A DNA stretch of 64,000 bases from G963663615 sp963663615 (GTDB taxonomy: Bacteria; Bacteroidota; Ignavibacteria; Ignavibacteriales; Melioribacteraceae): assembly GCA_963663615.1 (NCBI GenBank), contig OY760517.1:1240001-1304000 (forward strand), given 5' to 3'. The notes under the pieces were generated by a model, which worked only from the letters and a program-made list of their open reading frames with translations, was not told the DNA's origin and made no database searches. Of this stretch, positions 8,461-17,870 are shown one piece after another. The translations under genes were made by a program, and so were the position numbers. The stretch's first letter is position 1. Each line of letters opens with the position of its first letter.

Positions 8461-9243
8461 ATGAAAGATATGAACGGTATTAAATACATTGAAATTGGTA
8501 ACAAAAGTGGTAAGGATATAGTTTTTGTACACGGATTTCCGTTTGACCATACAATGTGGGATCACCAGGCTGCATATTTTTCGGATCAGCATAATGTAGT
8601 GCTTTATGATGTTCGCGGTTTGGGCGAAAGTGAGGTTGGTTCCGGTCAGTTTACTATGGAAACTTTTGTTGATGATCTTAATAATCTTATCAACTATCTC
8701 GAGCTTGAAAAGCCTGTTATTTGCGGACTTTCGATGGGTGGCTATATTGCATTAAGATATGCTGAAAAGTATGGTAATCATGGTGCTCTTGTGTTATGCG
8801 ATACCAAGGCTGAAGCTGATAATGATGTTGCTAAGCTAAATCGGGCAAATGGAATTGCTGCTATTAAAAGCTCTGGACTTACAAGTTTTGTTGAAGGTTT
8901 TATACCTGGACTTCTTGCTGAAGAAAATCAAGAGCGCGAGGACTTGCTAAAAGTTGATCTAATTAACCGCTCATCTGGGTTTGAGCCTGAGGGTGTTATT
9001 GGATCGCTATTAGCCATGATAAGCAGAACAGACACTACTGAATTTCTTGCGAGCATTAAAAACCCGGTTCTTGTTGTTTGTGGTGAAGAGGATAAATTTA
9101 CTCCAGTGCCACTGATGAGTGTTATGGCTGGAAGAATAAAAAATGCAAAATTTGAAGTAATTGAAGGTGCCGGTCATATTCCTCCTTTGGAAACACCGGA
9201 TAAATTTAATAAAGTTTTGAATGATTTTATTGCAACTTTATAG
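8461..9243 (+). CDS. Alpha/beta-fold hydrolase
   Basis: 260 aa. All landmarks of a serine hydrolase are visible: oxyanion loop HGFPFDH near 25, nucleophile elbow GLSMGG near 95, acid in CGEEDKF near 210, and catalytic His in GAGHIPP near 238. The closest general families are 3-oxoadipate enol-lactonase-like or esterase-like, but the substrate cannot be told. There is no signal peptide, so it is cytoplasmic. A second in-frame Met lies three codons in. The next gene on the same strand starts 96 nt later. Confidence 0.85.
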   Translation: MKDMNGIKYIEIGNKSGKDIVFVHGFPFDHTMWDHQAAYFSDQHNVVLYDVRGLGESEVGSGQFTMETFVDDLNNLINYLELEKPVICGLSMGGYIALRYAEKYGNHGALVLCDTKAEADNDVAKLNRANGIAAIKSSGLTSFVEGFIPGLLAEENQEREDLLKVDLINRSSGFEPEGVIGSLLAMISRTDTTEFLASIKNPVLVVCGEEDKFTPVPLMSVMAGRIKNAKFEVIEGAGHIPPLETPDKFNKVLNDFIATL

Positions 9244-9339
9244 TTTTACAATTTTGCCTTGCGAATAAAATTATGCTAAAATTATAGATTTATTTTAATA
9301 AATTTAGCGTCTTGTTAATCTGGGTTTTGAATTTGAATT

Positions 9340-10374
9340 ATGGCTAAAAAGAAAATATTAAGTTCTGTCCTGTTGGTTGTAGGTATTACGATATTTGGTC
9401 TTTTACTTTATGATTTTGGTATCGATAACATACTTGCGAATATTAAGGAAATCGGATTCTGGTTTATACCAATTATTGCAACATACTTTGTGGTTTACCT
9501 GCAAAATGCCTACACATGGTACATAATACTTAATGATAAGGGCAAAAATATTTCCTTTTGGAAAATATTTACTATAACGATCAGTGGAATGGCTATAAAT
9601 GATATTACACCTGTAGTTAATCTCGGTGGTGAACCTTATAAAATTTATGCTATTAAAGATTCAGTTGGCACACCAAAGGCTGTATCCTCAGTAATATTAT
9701 ATACTATGATTCACTGGCTTTCTCACTTTTTTATATGGATTACCGGGATATTCCTGTTAAGTTTTACATCCGATCTTTCCGATTCTTTAAAATATTTCCT
9801 TGCTGCAACATTGGTTGTACTGGTGCTATTTATATATTTCTTTTATCGCCGGCATAAAAAGGGAATATTTGTTTCATTTCTTGATAAAATATCAAAGGTA
9901 CCCTTCCTTAAGGGGTTGGCGGCAAAGCTTAGTAAACGGGAAGATTCGCTGGTAGCGATTGATGAAGAAATAAAACACCTTTATTCCGAGCGTCCGGGGG
10001 CATTTTACTACTCACTGTTTCTTGATTATGCAGGCAGACTGGTAGCAGCAGTTGAATTTTATTTTATTCTTCAGGCAGTTAAATTTGATATTGGTTTCCT
10101 TGATGCATTTTATATTTACGCAGGCTATACACTTCTCGTTAATATTATGTTTTTTATGCCGCTTCAACTTGGAACCAGGGAGGGGAGTCTTGTACTCGTT
10201 CTCGAAATTCTTAAAATATCCCAGGGAATGGGGATTTTTGTTTCACTTGTTATGAGGATTCGTGAATTTTTTTGGATATTTATTGGTCTTGCACTTATCC
10301 AGGTTAATCGCATCAGAAATAAATCGAATAAGACAGTTAGGGACTTTATGTCGATGGATACAATTGACGAGTAG
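9340..10374 (+). CDS. Flippase-like integral membrane protein (LPG synthase TM family)
   Basis: 344 aa with about eight hydrophobic segments. The motif order INDITPVVNLGGEPYK (about 86-101) is the signature of the lysylphosphatidylglycerol synthetase TM / UPF0104 family, and EGSLVLVL near 283 fits the family's C-terminal conserved region. No aminoacyl-transferase domain follows, so it is a stand-alone membrane domain, probably handling a lipid or lipid-linked substrate. The short Lys-rich N-terminus (MAKKK) is typical. It lies between a hydrolase and pepF; no functional link is evident. Confidence 0.8.
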   Translation: MAKKKILSSVLLVVGITIFGLLLYDFGIDNILANIKEIGFWFIPIIATYFVVYLQNAYTWYIILNDKGKNISFWKIFTITISGMAINDITPVVNLGGEPYKIYAIKDSVGTPKAVSSVILYTMIHWLSHFFIWITGIFLLSFTSDLSDSLKYFLAATLVVLVLFIYFFYRRHKKGIFVSFLDKISKVPFLKGLAAKLSKREDSLVAIDEEIKHLYSERPGAFYYSLFLDYAGRLVAAVEFYFILQAVKFDIGFLDAFYIYAGYTLLVNIMFFMPLQLGTREGSLVLVLEILKISQGMGIFVSLVMRIREFFWIFIGLALIQVNRIRNKSNKTVRDFMSMDTIDE

Positions 10375-10455
10375 AGAATTTTAAATGCACTAACTTTTTA
10401 TATTTCAATAGCGTCTAAATATTCGATACCACAAACTACAATTACAGGAGACAAA

Positions 10456-12345
10456 ATGTTTAAAGGTAAAAATCTACTTTTTTTACTCTCTCTTATCTTA
10501 TTAACCAGCTCGCTCACTTTTTCGAAAGGCAAGTTAAAGGATAGAGAAGAAATTGATGCCAAATACAAATGGAATCTGAACGATATATACAACAGCTGGG
10601 AAGAATGGGAAGCTGATCTTGCCAAGATGAAAGGTATGATGGATGAGATTGCCGGCTTGAAAGGAACCCTTAACAGCAGTGAAGCTGTGCTTGATATTAT
10701 GAAAAAGGATGATGCCCTTGGTCAGGTTCTTTACAAAGTTTATCGTTATCCTGGTTTGGCTCGTGAACTTGATAATCGCAATCCTCTTTATATTCAAAAA
10801 CTTGGACTTGTTCAGGCTGCTTACGCCGGTTTTGGTACTGCTACGGCATGGATAAATCCCGAATTACTTCAGATACCTGAAGAGACTATGCAGAAATGGA
10901 TTGATGAGAATGACGAACTTAAGGTATATGCATTTAGCATAATGGATTTGTATCGCCAGCAGAAACATGTACACACAGAGGACAAGGAAAGGTTACTGTC
11001 ATATTTTAGTACTTTTAACGGTTCGCCTGACGGAATTTACGAACAGCTTTCAACTGCCGATATCCAGTTCCCTGAAGTTGTTCTATCTACTGGTGATACT
11101 ATTACAGCTACTGCCGGAAATTATAGCCATACTCTTGCTACAAATACCAATCAGGATGACAGACGTAAAGCTTTTGAAGCTCACTATTCTGCTTATGTAA
11201 AAAATAAAAGTACTTATGCTGCAATTTACAATTCAGTTTGTCAGCGTGACTGGGCTAATGCACAGGCAAGAAATTATAACTCAACCCTTGAAGCAAGTCT
11301 TGACGGTAATAACATTCCGGTTGAAGTTTATACAAACCTGATTAGCACTGTAAAAGAAAACACAGCTCCACTTAAAAAATATATTCAGTTACGGAAAAAA
11401 TTACTCGGACTTGAAGAGTACCACAGTTATGACGGATCAATTCCAATTATTGATTTCAAAAAAACATACCAGTACGAAACTGCTCAGAAAAATGTATATG
11501 AATCAGTTGCACCTCTTGGTGATGAGTATCAGGCTAAAATGAAAATAGCTCTTAATGATGGCTGGGTTGATGTTTTTGAAACCGAAGGAAAATCATCGGG
11601 TGCGTTTTCGGCAAATGTTTACGGAGTTCATCCCTATATGTTGATGAATTATAACGAAACAATTGATAATATGTTTACTCTTGGTCATGAGTTGGGACAT
11701 ACATTGCATTCAATGCTTGCAAACGAAAACCAGCCGTTTGCTACCTCAAACTATACAATATTTGTAGCTGAGGTTGCCTCAACATTTAATGAAGCCCTAT
11801 TGCTTGATTATTTATATGACAGAACTGATGATCCGGTTGAAAGAATTGCATTGCTGCAGCAGTCAATTTCCAACCTTACCGGTACATTCTTCTTCCAGTC
11901 GCTATTAGCCGATTTCGAATTATCAGCACATAAGATGGTTGAACAGGGTCAGCCTTTAACAGCTGAAACACTTGATAAAATGATGAATGATCTTTATTTA
12001 ACATACTTTGGTGAGGAAGAAATAGTTGACGAATATCTTCCAACTGTTTGGGCACGAATTTCACACTTGTATGGTGCACCATATTATGTGTTCCAGTATG
12101 CTACTTGTTTTGCATCTTCAGCACAGTTATACAATGATGTTATCAAAAATCCGAAAGGGGACAAGGAGGAAGCTGTTGAAAGTTATCTTAACTTGTTAAA
12201 ATCGGGCGGTAATGATTATCCTATGACACAGCTAAAAAAAGCGGGTGTTGACCTAACCCAGCCGGAACCAGTACTTGCTGTGGTTAAACAGATGAATGAC
12301 CTGGTAAATAAACTTGAAGTAGAAATAAATAAACTTGATAAATAG
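10456..12345 (+). CDS. pepF: Oligoendopeptidase F-like M3 metallopeptidase, exported
   Basis: 629 aa. The zinc motif HELGH (His411, Glu412, His415) is in TLGHELGHTLHSML, with the downstream Glu ligand probably in FVAEVASTFNEA near 440, matching family M3B. Unusually for an oligopeptidase F, the N-terminus is a clear signal peptide (residues 1-23, ending FSKG), so the enzyme should act in the periplasm on peptides, perhaps fragments made by secreted proteases. An ACAGGAGAC ribosome site precedes the ATG. The gene is followed by a rho-independent terminator. Confidence 0.9.
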   Translation: MFKGKNLLFLLSLILLTSSLTFSKGKLKDREEIDAKYKWNLNDIYNSWEEWEADLAKMKGMMDEIAGLKGTLNSSEAVLDIMKKDDALGQVLYKVYRYPGLARELDNRNPLYIQKLGLVQAAYAGFGTATAWINPELLQIPEETMQKWIDENDELKVYAFSIMDLYRQQKHVHTEDKERLLSYFSTFNGSPDGIYEQLSTADIQFPEVVLSTGDTITATAGNYSHTLATNTNQDDRRKAFEAHYSAYVKNKSTYAAIYNSVCQRDWANAQARNYNSTLEASLDGNNIPVEVYTNLISTVKENTAPLKKYIQLRKKLLGLEEYHSYDGSIPIIDFKKTYQYETAQKNVYESVAPLGDEYQAKMKIALNDGWVDVFETEGKSSGAFSANVYGVHPYMLMNYNETIDNMFTLGHELGHTLHSMLANENQPFATSNYTIFVAEVASTFNEALLLDYLYDRTDDPVERIALLQQSISNLTGTFFFQSLLADFELSAHKMVEQGQPLTAETLDKMMNDLYLTYFGEEEIVDEYLPTVWARISHLYGAPYYVFQYATCFASSAQLYNDVIKNPKGDKEEAVESYLNLLKSGGNDYPMTQLKKAGVDLTQPEPVLAVVKQMNDLVNKLEVEINKLDK

Positions 12346-12355
12346 AAAAGTTTTG

Positions 12356-12384
12356 GTGGCGGGGATTTTTTCCCGTCACTTTTC
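12356..12384 (+). terminator. Terminator after pepF
   Basis: An 8-bp stem GTGGCGGG/CCCGTCAC, with one G-T pair and a T-rich loop, is followed by TTTTC. It sits 10 nt after the pepF stop codon. Confidence 0.65.
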
Positions 12385-12609
12385 AAAATTTTGTGATTCA
12401 ATATTAAACATTCTATTGTTACAACCTGCCAATTAACTTTACTTTTCTGCAAGCTAAACTTTTCCGGACTCTTCAATTTAACGACAATTTTAGGCTTTCC
12501 TCAACAACTTTTCGCTTTGTTTTTAATCCACATAATATTTGTGCTTTGTTAATTAAAGACTCATCTGTTTGAATATTAGTACGAGTTAAAAAATGGTACT
12601 TGGAGAAAA
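12385..12609. other. Gene-free stretch between pepF and carB
   Basis: This spacer lies between two convergent transcription units. Apart from the terminators at its two borders I see no open reading frame with a ribosome site, and no repeat or RNA-like structure. Confidence 0.5.
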
Positions 12610-12651
12610 TAGTTTGAGTTCACCAAATATATTACAAATGAACTCAAACTA
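12610..12651 (-). terminator. Terminator of the carAB operon
   Basis: A perfect 13-bp stem, TAGTTTGAGTTCA/TGAACTCAAACTA, encloses a 16-nt loop, 9 nt beyond the carB stop. Read on the minus strand it is followed by TTTTC. It is long and AT-rich but perfectly paired. Confidence 0.7.
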
Positions 12652-12659
12652 AATTAAAA

Positions 12660-15600
12660 TCAATATTCATCCCAGCTTTTAATAGCAAGGTCTTCAAGTT
12701 TTGTAGTGTATAATGATTCGGCAAGACGCATAGCCAGTTGCCTGTTTGTAACAAGCGGTACTTTGTAATCAACAGCTGTACGTCTAATCATATAGTCGTT
12801 AGTAAGCTCGTCAGTTGCAAAGTTTTTAGGAATGTTTATAGCTAGATCAATTTTTCCGGTTTTAAGATAATCAAGAACTTGAGGCGAACCTTTTTCAAGA
12901 GGCCATCTTAACACCTCTGCCGGTATGCCATTCGAGTTAAGGAATTTACCTGTTCCGCGAGTTGCATAAAATTTAACACCAAGTTTCAGGAATTTGCGAC
13001 ATGTATCCAGCAATTCAACTTTCGACTCGATAGTACCCGATGAAATAAGCACACTTTTTATTGGAAATTTGTACCCAACAGATATTAGTGCTTTCAGGAA
13101 TGCTTCGCTGAATGTATTGCCGAAACAAGCCACCTCACCAGTTGAGCTCATTTCAACACCTGTTGTTGGGTCTGCACCTTCAAGACGTGTAAATGAAAAT
13201 TCGGGAGCCTTAACAGCTACAAAGTCATAATCAAATAGAGAAAGCTCCATTCCGCTTACATTTTCACCCATTATAATGCGTGTAGCCTTGTCGATAAAGT
13301 TTGTTTTAAAGGTTTTACTAACAAATGGAAAACTTCTTGATGCACGCAGGTTACACTCAATAACCTTTACCTTGTTATCCTTGGCAATGTACTGAATGTT
13401 AAACGGACCGTTAATATTTAATTCGGCAGCAATTTTTTCAGAAGCCCTTCTAATTTGTCGCATTGTTTCCAGGTAAGTTCGCTGTGGTGGTAGTACAAGA
13501 GTAGCATCACCTGAGTGAACGCCAGCATTTTCAACATGCTCGGAAATAGCATAGTATTTTATTTTACCGTTTTGTGCAACACCATCAAATTCAAGTTCTT
13601 TTGCATTTTCCATAAACTTGCTTATTACAGTAGGGTGATCAGATGATAAATCAGCCGCTCTTTGCAGGAATAACAGCAGTTCATTATCATTGGAGGCAAC
13701 AGCCATAGCAGCACCACTAAGTACGTATGATGGTCTAATTAACACCGGATAACCAATGTAGTTGGCAAAGTTTAGTGCTTCTTCAATTGTAGTAAGTTTT
13801 TTCCATGCAGGTTGCTCAACACCAATTTTATCCAGCATATTGGAAAACTTGCTTCTATCCTCGGCACGGTCAATCATTTCAGGTGAAGTACCAAGAACTT
13901 TTAATCCCTCACGATGGAAATCGAGTGCAAGGTTATTAGCAGTTTGACCACCCATCGAAATAATTAGTCCCAGAGCGGTAACCTTATTATAGATTTCACG
14001 AACCGTTTCGAGTGTAATCTCTTCAAAAAAGAGAACATCCGATTCGTCATAATCCGTGCTAACTGTTTCAGGGTTACAGTTAATCATAACACTTTTTTTA
14101 CCAAGCTCCTGAACTGTTAATCCCGCTTTTACGCAACACCAGTCGAACTCAACAGAACTACCAATTCTGTATGGACCCGAGCCAAGAATAATTGTTGAGT
14201 TTTCATCAGCCAGATCAATATCATCGGCATCCGAGTTGTAAGTAAGGTAAAGGTAGTTTGTTTGAGCCGGGAATTCAGCAGCCAGTGTATCAATATTGTG
14301 TACATAGGGGTGAATTGAATGTTTTTCCCTTAGCGAGTAAACTTCCGATTCGGTTGATTTGGTAAGTATTGCAATTTGTTTATCTGAATAGCCAAGTTGT
14401 TTATACTTTAACAAATCAGTTTTTGCAAGATCAGCCAGTGATTTTGATTTAAGCTGTTTCTCGAAATCAACGACATTTTTGAGCTTCTGCAGGAACCAGT
14501 CGTCAATGAATGTAAGCTTGTTAATATATTCAAGAGAATATTCTTCCTGTAGTGCCTGTATAATCGCAAAAATTCTCGTATCCGAAGGAATTTTTAGTGT
14601 ATCAAGTAACTCCATTAAGTCAAACCTGAAAGAGTTAGCAACTAATCCTTCAGCACCGGTATCCAGCATCCTTAAAGCTTTCTGCAAGGCTTCCTCAAAG
14701 CTTCTGCCAATAGCCATCACTTCACCAACCGATTTCATTGATGAACCGATTTTTTGTTTAACCATGCGGAATTTCTTCAAATCCCAACGGGGTATTTTAA
14801 CTACAACATAGTCGAGTGCAGGCTCAAAAAATGCCGATGTTGTTTGTGTGATAGAGTTTCGAAGTTGATACAAACTGTATCCCAAAGCCAGTTTGGCACC
14901 GATGAAGGCAAGCGGGTAACCTGTTGCCTTTGATGCAAGAGCAGAGCTGCGGGAAAGGCGTGCATTTACCTCAATAACGCGGTATTGGGATGTTTGCGGA
15001 TCAAGTGCATATTGGATGTTACATTCGCCAACAATACCAAAATGCTGAACTACCTTTATTGCAATTTCACGAAGTTTATGGTATTCCTCATTCGAGAGGG
15101 TTTGACTTGGAGCAACTACAATACTCTCACCAGTATGAATACCAAGGGGGTCCATGTTTTCCATATTACAAATTGTAACACAGTTATTATCCTTGTCACG
15201 AACAACTTCGTATTCAATTTCTTTCCAGCCTTCAAGATATTCCTCAACAAGAATTTGAGGGGCGTAAGAAAGAGCTTTTTTAACTTTGGTTTGCAATTCT
15301 TTTTTGTTGGTGCAGATACCGGAACCGAGTCCGCCAAGAGCGTATGCAATCCTTACAAGCACCGGGTAGCTTGTTTCCTTTGCGTAATCCAGGGCATCTT
15401 CAACAGTTGTACAAGCACGGCTTTTCGGAAAGTCAACATTTATTTCAGCAAGGGCATCGTTAAATAGTTTACGGTCTTCAGTTTTAATAACAGCCTCAAT
15501 AGGAGAACCGAGTATTGCAATGTTATGTTTTTTTAATACTCCGCTTTTGTGTAATTCCAAACCGCAGTTAAGAGCTGTTTGTCCACCAAAACTGAGAAGA

Positions 15601-15845
15601 ATTCCATCAGGCTTTTCTTTCTCAATAATTTTTTCAGTAAACTCGGGAGTAACAGGTAAAAAATAAACACGGTCTGCAAGGCTACCGGTTGTTTGAATTG
15701 TAGCAATGTTAGGATTAATAAGAATAGTTGAAATACCTTCCTCTTTTAATGCCTTAATTGCCTGACTACCGGAGTAGTCAAATTCACCTGCTTCACCAAT
15801 TTTTAGAGCAGAGGAACCAAGAATAAGTACTTTTTTATAATTCAT
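12660..15845 (-). CDS. carB: Carbamoyl-phosphate synthase large subunit
   Basis: 1061 aa, the family's usual length. It makes carbamoyl phosphate from ammonia (delivered by CarA), bicarbonate and two ATP, for arginine and pyrimidine synthesis. Two homologous ATP-grasp halves are visible: VLILGSSALKIGEAGEFDYSG at the start, and the matching STIILGSGPYRIGSSVEFD near 565. An MGS-like allosteric domain ends the protein (about 920-1061). The frame is open 28 codons further upstream, but that extension overlaps carA; the ATG of MNYKKVLIL at 15845, one base after the carA stop, is clearly the start. It forms an operon with carA. Confidence 0.95.
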   Translation of the reverse strand: MNYKKVLILGSSALKIGEAGEFDYSGSQAIKALKEEGISTILINPNIATIQTTGSLADRVYFLPVTPEFTEKIIEKEKPDGILLSFGGQTALNCGLELHKSGVLKKHNIAILGSPIEAVIKTEDRKLFNDALAEINVDFPKSRACTTVEDALDYAKETSYPVLVRIAYALGGLGSGICTNKKELQTKVKKALSYAPQILVEEYLEGWKEIEYEVVRDKDNNCVTICNMENMDPLGIHTGESIVVAPSQTLSNEEYHKLREIAIKVVQHFGIVGECNIQYALDPQTSQYRVIEVNARLSRSSALASKATGYPLAFIGAKLALGYSLYQLRNSITQTTSAFFEPALDYVVVKIPRWDLKKFRMVKQKIGSSMKSVGEVMAIGRSFEEALQKALRMLDTGAEGLVANSFRFDLMELLDTLKIPSDTRIFAIIQALQEEYSLEYINKLTFIDDWFLQKLKNVVDFEKQLKSKSLADLAKTDLLKYKQLGYSDKQIAILTKSTESEVYSLREKHSIHPYVHNIDTLAAEFPAQTNYLYLTYNSDADDIDLADENSTIILGSGPYRIGSSVEFDWCCVKAGLTVQELGKKSVMINCNPETVSTDYDESDVLFFEEITLETVREIYNKVTALGLIISMGGQTANNLALDFHREGLKVLGTSPEMIDRAEDRSKFSNMLDKIGVEQPAWKKLTTIEEALNFANYIGYPVLIRPSYVLSGAAMAVASNDNELLLFLQRAADLSSDHPTVISKFMENAKELEFDGVAQNGKIKYYAISEHVENAGVHSGDATLVLPPQRTYLETMRQIRRASEKIAAELNINGPFNIQYIAKDNKVKVIECNLRASRSFPFVSKTFKTNFIDKATRIIMGENVSGMELSLFDYDFVAVKAPEFSFTRLEGADPTTGVEMSSTGEVACFGNTFSEAFLKALISVGYKFPIKSVLISSGTIESKVELLDTCRKFLKLGVKFYATRGTGKFLNSNGIPAEVLRWPLEKGSPQVLDYLKTGKIDLAINIPKNFATDELTNDYMIRRTAVDYKVPLVTNRQLAMRLAESLYTTKLEDLAIKSWDEY

Positions 15846-15846
15846 A

Positions 15847-16917
15847 TCAGTCCAACATATCCTTAAATAAATTAAAAATGTAGCCTGTATCAACAGGACC
15901 CGGGGCAGCTTCAGGGTGAAATTGCACACTAATAACAGGTGCGTTTTTAAGTTTCATACCTTCGTTAGTTTCATCATTCAGGTTAACAAACCACGGAATG
16001 ATATTTTCGTTATCCTCGTAAACTACCTCATAGCCATGATTTTGAGATGTTAGATAACATCTTTTTGTTTCCACATCTTGAACAGGTTGGTTTTGACCTC
16101 TGTGTCCATATTTCATTTTGCGGGTTTTTAGTCCTGCCGCTTTACTTAAAACCTGGTGACCCAAACAAATACCAAGAGCTGGTTTTTTATCTGCAATAAC
16201 TTTTTTTGCTGTTTGAACAACAATATCATAATTATCAGGATTACCAGGACCGTTGGAAAATATTACACCATCATATTTCATTTGCGAGAAATCATAATCC
16301 CAAGGAACGCGGGTAACTTTTAATCCGGCATTTACTGCACCTTTAAGTATTCCATACTTGCAACCACAATCAACAAGAACGATATGTTTTTTCCCTTTAC
16401 CGTAAGTTTCCGGTTTTGGTACTGAAACCTGGGGAAGTAAGTTTTCCTTGTCGGGATCATAAAAAGAATCGATATCATCATCGGCAACAATTTTACCCAG
16501 CATAGTACCATGTTCGCGCAAAACTTTTGTAAGTCGGCGAGTATTGATACCTGTTAGAAGAGGTATTTTATTTTCTCTCAACCAGTGGGGCAAAGAATCA
16601 TCTGAATCCCAATGGCTAAACTCTTCTGGAGTTTCGCTTGTAACAACTGCCTTTAGATAAATGCCATTTGATTCGAACGGTGAAGATAAAGGTGAATTTG
16701 AAGTAATTTTTGGAATGCCATAATTGCCAATAAGAGGGAAAGTAAATACCAGAATTTGACCACAATAAGAAGGATCAGTGATGGTCTCGGGGTAGCCAGT
16801 CATTCCGGTATTAAAAACTACCTCCCCTGAGACGGGTTGTTGATACCCGTAATTAAGTCCGGGAAACTCCATCCCGTTTTGTAAAATAAGTCGGACGGGG
16901 GTAAATTTTTTATCCAA
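15847..16917 (-). CDS. carA: Carbamoyl-phosphate synthase small subunit
   Basis: 356 aa. The N-terminal CPSase small-chain domain (GMTGYPETITDPSY) is followed by a class I glutamine amidotransferase domain. The nucleophile Cys is in LGICLGHQVL (about 247) and the catalytic His-Glu in VQFHPEA near 332. It hydrolyses glutamine and channels ammonia to CarB. The start is TTG, preceded by AAGGTAG on the minus strand; the next in-frame ATG (MEFPGLNYG) would remove conserved residues. The carB ATG follows with a one-base gap, implying translational coupling. Confidence 0.95.
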   Translation of the reverse strand: MDKKFTPVRLILQNGMEFPGLNYGYQQPVSGEVVFNTGMTGYPETITDPSYCGQILVFTFPLIGNYGIPKITSNSPLSSPFESNGIYLKAVVTSETPEEFSHWDSDDSLPHWLRENKIPLLTGINTRRLTKVLREHGTMLGKIVADDDIDSFYDPDKENLLPQVSVPKPETYGKGKKHIVLVDCGCKYGILKGAVNAGLKVTRVPWDYDFSQMKYDGVIFSNGPGNPDNYDIVVQTAKKVIADKKPALGICLGHQVLSKAAGLKTRKMKYGHRGQNQPVQDVETKRCYLTSQNHGYEVVYEDNENIIPWFVNLNDETNEGMKLKNAPVISVQFHPEAAPGPVDTGYIFNLFKDMLD

Positions 16918-17044
16918 TTACACTACCTTGAAAAATTAATTTGGGCAAAAATATAAAAAATTATTAAGAATAAAAACCTTTTGAGGATATTTACCTTATT
17001 TATTAATTCTCTTTACCAGAAATTAAAAAAAACTAAAAAATGTT

Positions 17045-17074
17045 TTGACAAAGTTGAGAAATTATATATATTTA
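17045..17074 (+). promoter_or_regulatory. Likely promoter of tRNA-Phe
   Basis: TTGACA (17045-17050) and TATATTTA (17067-17074) are separated by 16 nt, and the tRNA begins 15 nt later. The second box fits both a sigma70-type TATATT and the Bacteroidota TAnnTTTG-like -7 element. Confidence 0.6.
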
Positions 17075-17088
17075 CAGTCTTGATTTTC

Positions 17089-17161
17089 GGGCAGATAGCT
17101 CAGTTGGTAGAGCAAAGGACTGAAAATCCTTGTGTCGGCGGTTCAATCCCGTCTCTGCCCA
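17089..17161 (+). tRNA. tRNA-Phe (GAA)
   Basis: A 73-nt cloverleaf. The acceptor stem is GGGCAGA/TCTGCCC with discriminator A, the D-arm is GCTC/GAGC, and the anticodon stem AAGGA/TCCTT holds the loop CTGAAAA (anticodon GAA). The T-arm has loop TTCAATC and one G-T pair. CCA is not encoded. It stands alone, with its own promoter and terminator, divergent from carA. Confidence 0.97.
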
Positions 17162-17169
17162 CAATCATT

Positions 17170-17196
17170 ACCCAGGTAACCAAGCCTGGGTTTTTT
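17170..17196 (+). terminator. Terminator of tRNA-Phe
   Basis: Stem ACCCAGG/CCTGGGT with an 8-nt loop, directly followed by six Ts, starting 9 nt after the tRNA. Confidence 0.85.
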
Positions 17197-17293
17197 ATTT
17201 TAAACCCTTCAGGTCTATATTTAGGGCTGGAACAGCAGACATAAAAGGGTAAGTCAATATTTTATTTTTTACTTTTGAGCGACTAAATTCGTT

Positions 17294-17342
17294 GGGGCAA
17301 TTTTCCTATAAATCGGAATCTAATGACAAGTATTGCCCTTAC
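17294..17342 (-). repeat. Inverted copy of GGGGCAATT dispersed repeat
   Basis: GGGGCAATTTTCC, then ATAAATCGGAATCTAA and ATTGCCCTTAC, is the reverse complement of the copy at 4066-4115 with a handful of substitutions. It shows the family is dispersed across at least 13 kb in both orientations. Confidence 0.75.
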
Positions 17343-17412
17343 ATATTTAATTTATTTCTATAAAATTATACATTTCTTAACATGTAATTACACTTATAAT
17401 AAATTCGCACCA

Positions 17413-17436
17413 CTTTCTTTCCTTGATGAAAGAAAG
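17413..17436. repeat. 9-bp perfect inverted repeat
   Basis: CTTTCTTTC/GAAAGAAAG around CTTGAT. It may be part of the larger palindromic element that begins 20 nt later. Confidence 0.5.
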
Positions 17437-17457
17437 TTGCAAAGAAAATCAAGACTA

Positions 17458-17579
17458 CAAGTATTTTGCTAAAAATTACTGCGAATCTGTTAAAGTGCAA
17501 AAACTCGCTCGTACCTCACTCAAACAGTTTGCACTTTTTAACACAGATTCTCCGGAATTTTCTAAACGCAAAATACTTG
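17458..17579. repeat. 122-bp nested palindrome
   Basis: The outer arms CAAGTATTTTGC/GCAAAATACTTG pair perfectly over 12 bp, and the inner arms AAAGTGCAAA/TTTGCACTTT pair over 10 bp. Between them GAATCTGT/ACAGATTC also pair. The apex holds AACTCGCTCG and CACTCAAACAG. The whole could fold into one long interrupted hairpin. It resembles the dispersed palindromes with ACTCGC...CTCAAACAG apices that I recall from Bacteroidota genomes (recollection, not checked). Confidence 0.7.
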
Positions 17580-17730
17580 ATGTCGTCAATACACATTCAT
17601 CTAAACACCATCAAAACGATTAAATCATTATTCTATTTTGAAGGATTCAATTTTTTGTTGTTATAAATAAAACAGCAGACGTGTTGGTGGTGCGATGCAG
17701 TTTTATCCCGATTTATCCTGGAGTAACTTG

Positions 17731-17870
17731 CTGTATATGTCCCTCCGCTGGGGTTTATTTCCAGTTTTGTCTTTTTCAGTTTCTATATATATGCAATGCC
17801 TCCGGGGTTACTCCTTTATACCTACTTTTAGTTTTCTACAAATTTATCGTCCCTCCGGAGCTCATAAAAA
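17731..17870. repeat. Imperfect tandem repeat, about 52-nt period
   Basis: Three units begin CTGTATATGT (17731), CTATATATAT (17783) and CTACAAATTT (17836). Each is followed by a CCTCCG core (CCCTCCGCTGG, GCCTCCGGGG, CCCTCCGGAG) and a T-rich tail. They are degenerate relative to each other and non-coding. A possible fourth, weaker unit lies just upstream (about 17690-17720). Confidence 0.5.

Noticed and set aside
14985..15467. 160-codon open frame opposite carB
   Set aside because: It lies fully inside a highly conserved gene and has the amino-acid bias of an antisense shadow.
12660..15929. Longer carB start at 15929
   Set aside because: The 28-codon extension overlaps the end of carA and has no ribosome site; the family begins at MNYKKVLIL, one base after the carA stop.
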